Of a stretch of 64,000 nt of DNA, positions 63,935-64,000 are shown piece after piece; the stretch's first letter is position 1; every line of letters begins with the position of its first letter. The notes under the pieces are model-generated. The model had not been told where the DNA came from. It searched no databases and saw nothing but the letters and a program-made list of their open reading frames with translations. The stretch spans positions 248,001-312,000 of the forward strand of contig JAUXSE010000056.1 of assembly GCA_030681515.1 (NCBI GenBank), in the 5' to 3' direction. A program made the position numbers and the translations under genes. The DNA comes from Geothrix sp. Lineage in GTDB: Bacteria; Acidobacteriota; Holophagae; Holophagales; Holophagaceae.

Positions 63935-64000
63935 TCAGGCCTCCAGCACGCCCTGTATCTTGGCCAGCAGCTCGCGGGGCCCGTACGGCTTCTGGATGAA
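63935..64000 (-). CDS. receiver-domain protein, C-terminal end only
   Basis: The last 21 codons of a minus-strand gene run off the window edge and encode FIQKPYGPRELLAKIQGVLE plus Ala and TGA. The K-P-Y/F motif followed by the final helix is the end of a CheY-like receiver domain, so the gene is a response regulator or a hybrid kinase ending in a receiver. Confidence 0.7.
   Translation of the reverse strand, partial: FIQKPYGPRELLAKIQGVLEA

Overview
The window is high-GC bacterial DNA with dense, short-spaced genes. Its gene set (type III glutamine synthetase, large Ser/Thr kinases, a multiheme cytochrome with expanded heme motifs of the kind known from Geobacter, class II DAHP synthase) fits an Acidobacteriota of the Holophagae/Geothrix type. 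This placement is inference from gene content, not from a marker comparison.

Layout. 1-10180: a truncated M23 peptidase, a large lipoprotein, purine nucleoside phosphorylase, acetyl-CoA synthetase with an MHS-type carboxylate transporter, and a metallophosphoesterase directly followed by a Ser/Thr kinase fused to a universal stress domain. 10240-27962 (minus strand): the rpsL-rpsG-fusA (str) and S10-spc-alpha ribosomal superoperon down to rplQ, including secY, adk, infA and rpoA. tuf and map are absent from their usual places. I see separate candidate promoters in front of rpsL and rpsJ and strong hairpins after rpsG and fusA. 28153-37156: an FmdB-type zinc ribbon protein, a heptose-phosphate adenylyltransferase-like protein, an outer-membrane barrel, glnA type III, nadA, a two-component pair and DAHP synthase.

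37264-40385 is a foreign-looking, AT-richer block on the minus strand. It has the anatomy of integron gene cassettes without an integrase (a CALIN): one gene or gene pair per cassette, attC-like sites directly after the stop codons, and GTTAGG cores at both ends. The cargo is a HARE-HTH/GIY-YIG nuclease, a PIN-like protein, a BrnT/BrnA-type toxin-antitoxin pair with its own palindromic operator, and a tiny ORF. This is the best candidate for an undescribed (probably defensive) system.

40541-55381: a small hypothetical protein, thioesterase, DCC protein, CPBP protease, a membrane Ser/Thr kinase, an EF-P paralogue with an arginine at the functional tip, an RsgA GTPase lacking its zinc knuckle, an acyltransferase, lipoproteins, a YiiX-type hydrolase, an orphan NuoG-like protein, purH and alaS. 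The 3' end of alaS appears to have been swapped for foreign sequence, leaving the old 3' end as a fragment downstream, after three tight hairpins.

55710-64000: a four-gene cytochrome operon (an 18-site multiheme lipoprotein, a monoheme cytochrome, a beta-barrel, a membrane P460-like cytochrome) diverges from a beta-propeller sensor kinase/NarL-type regulator pair. Together they look like a regulated respiratory or extracellular electron-transfer module. The window ends inside another receiver-domain gene. No tRNA, rRNA, CRISPR array or transposase was seen.
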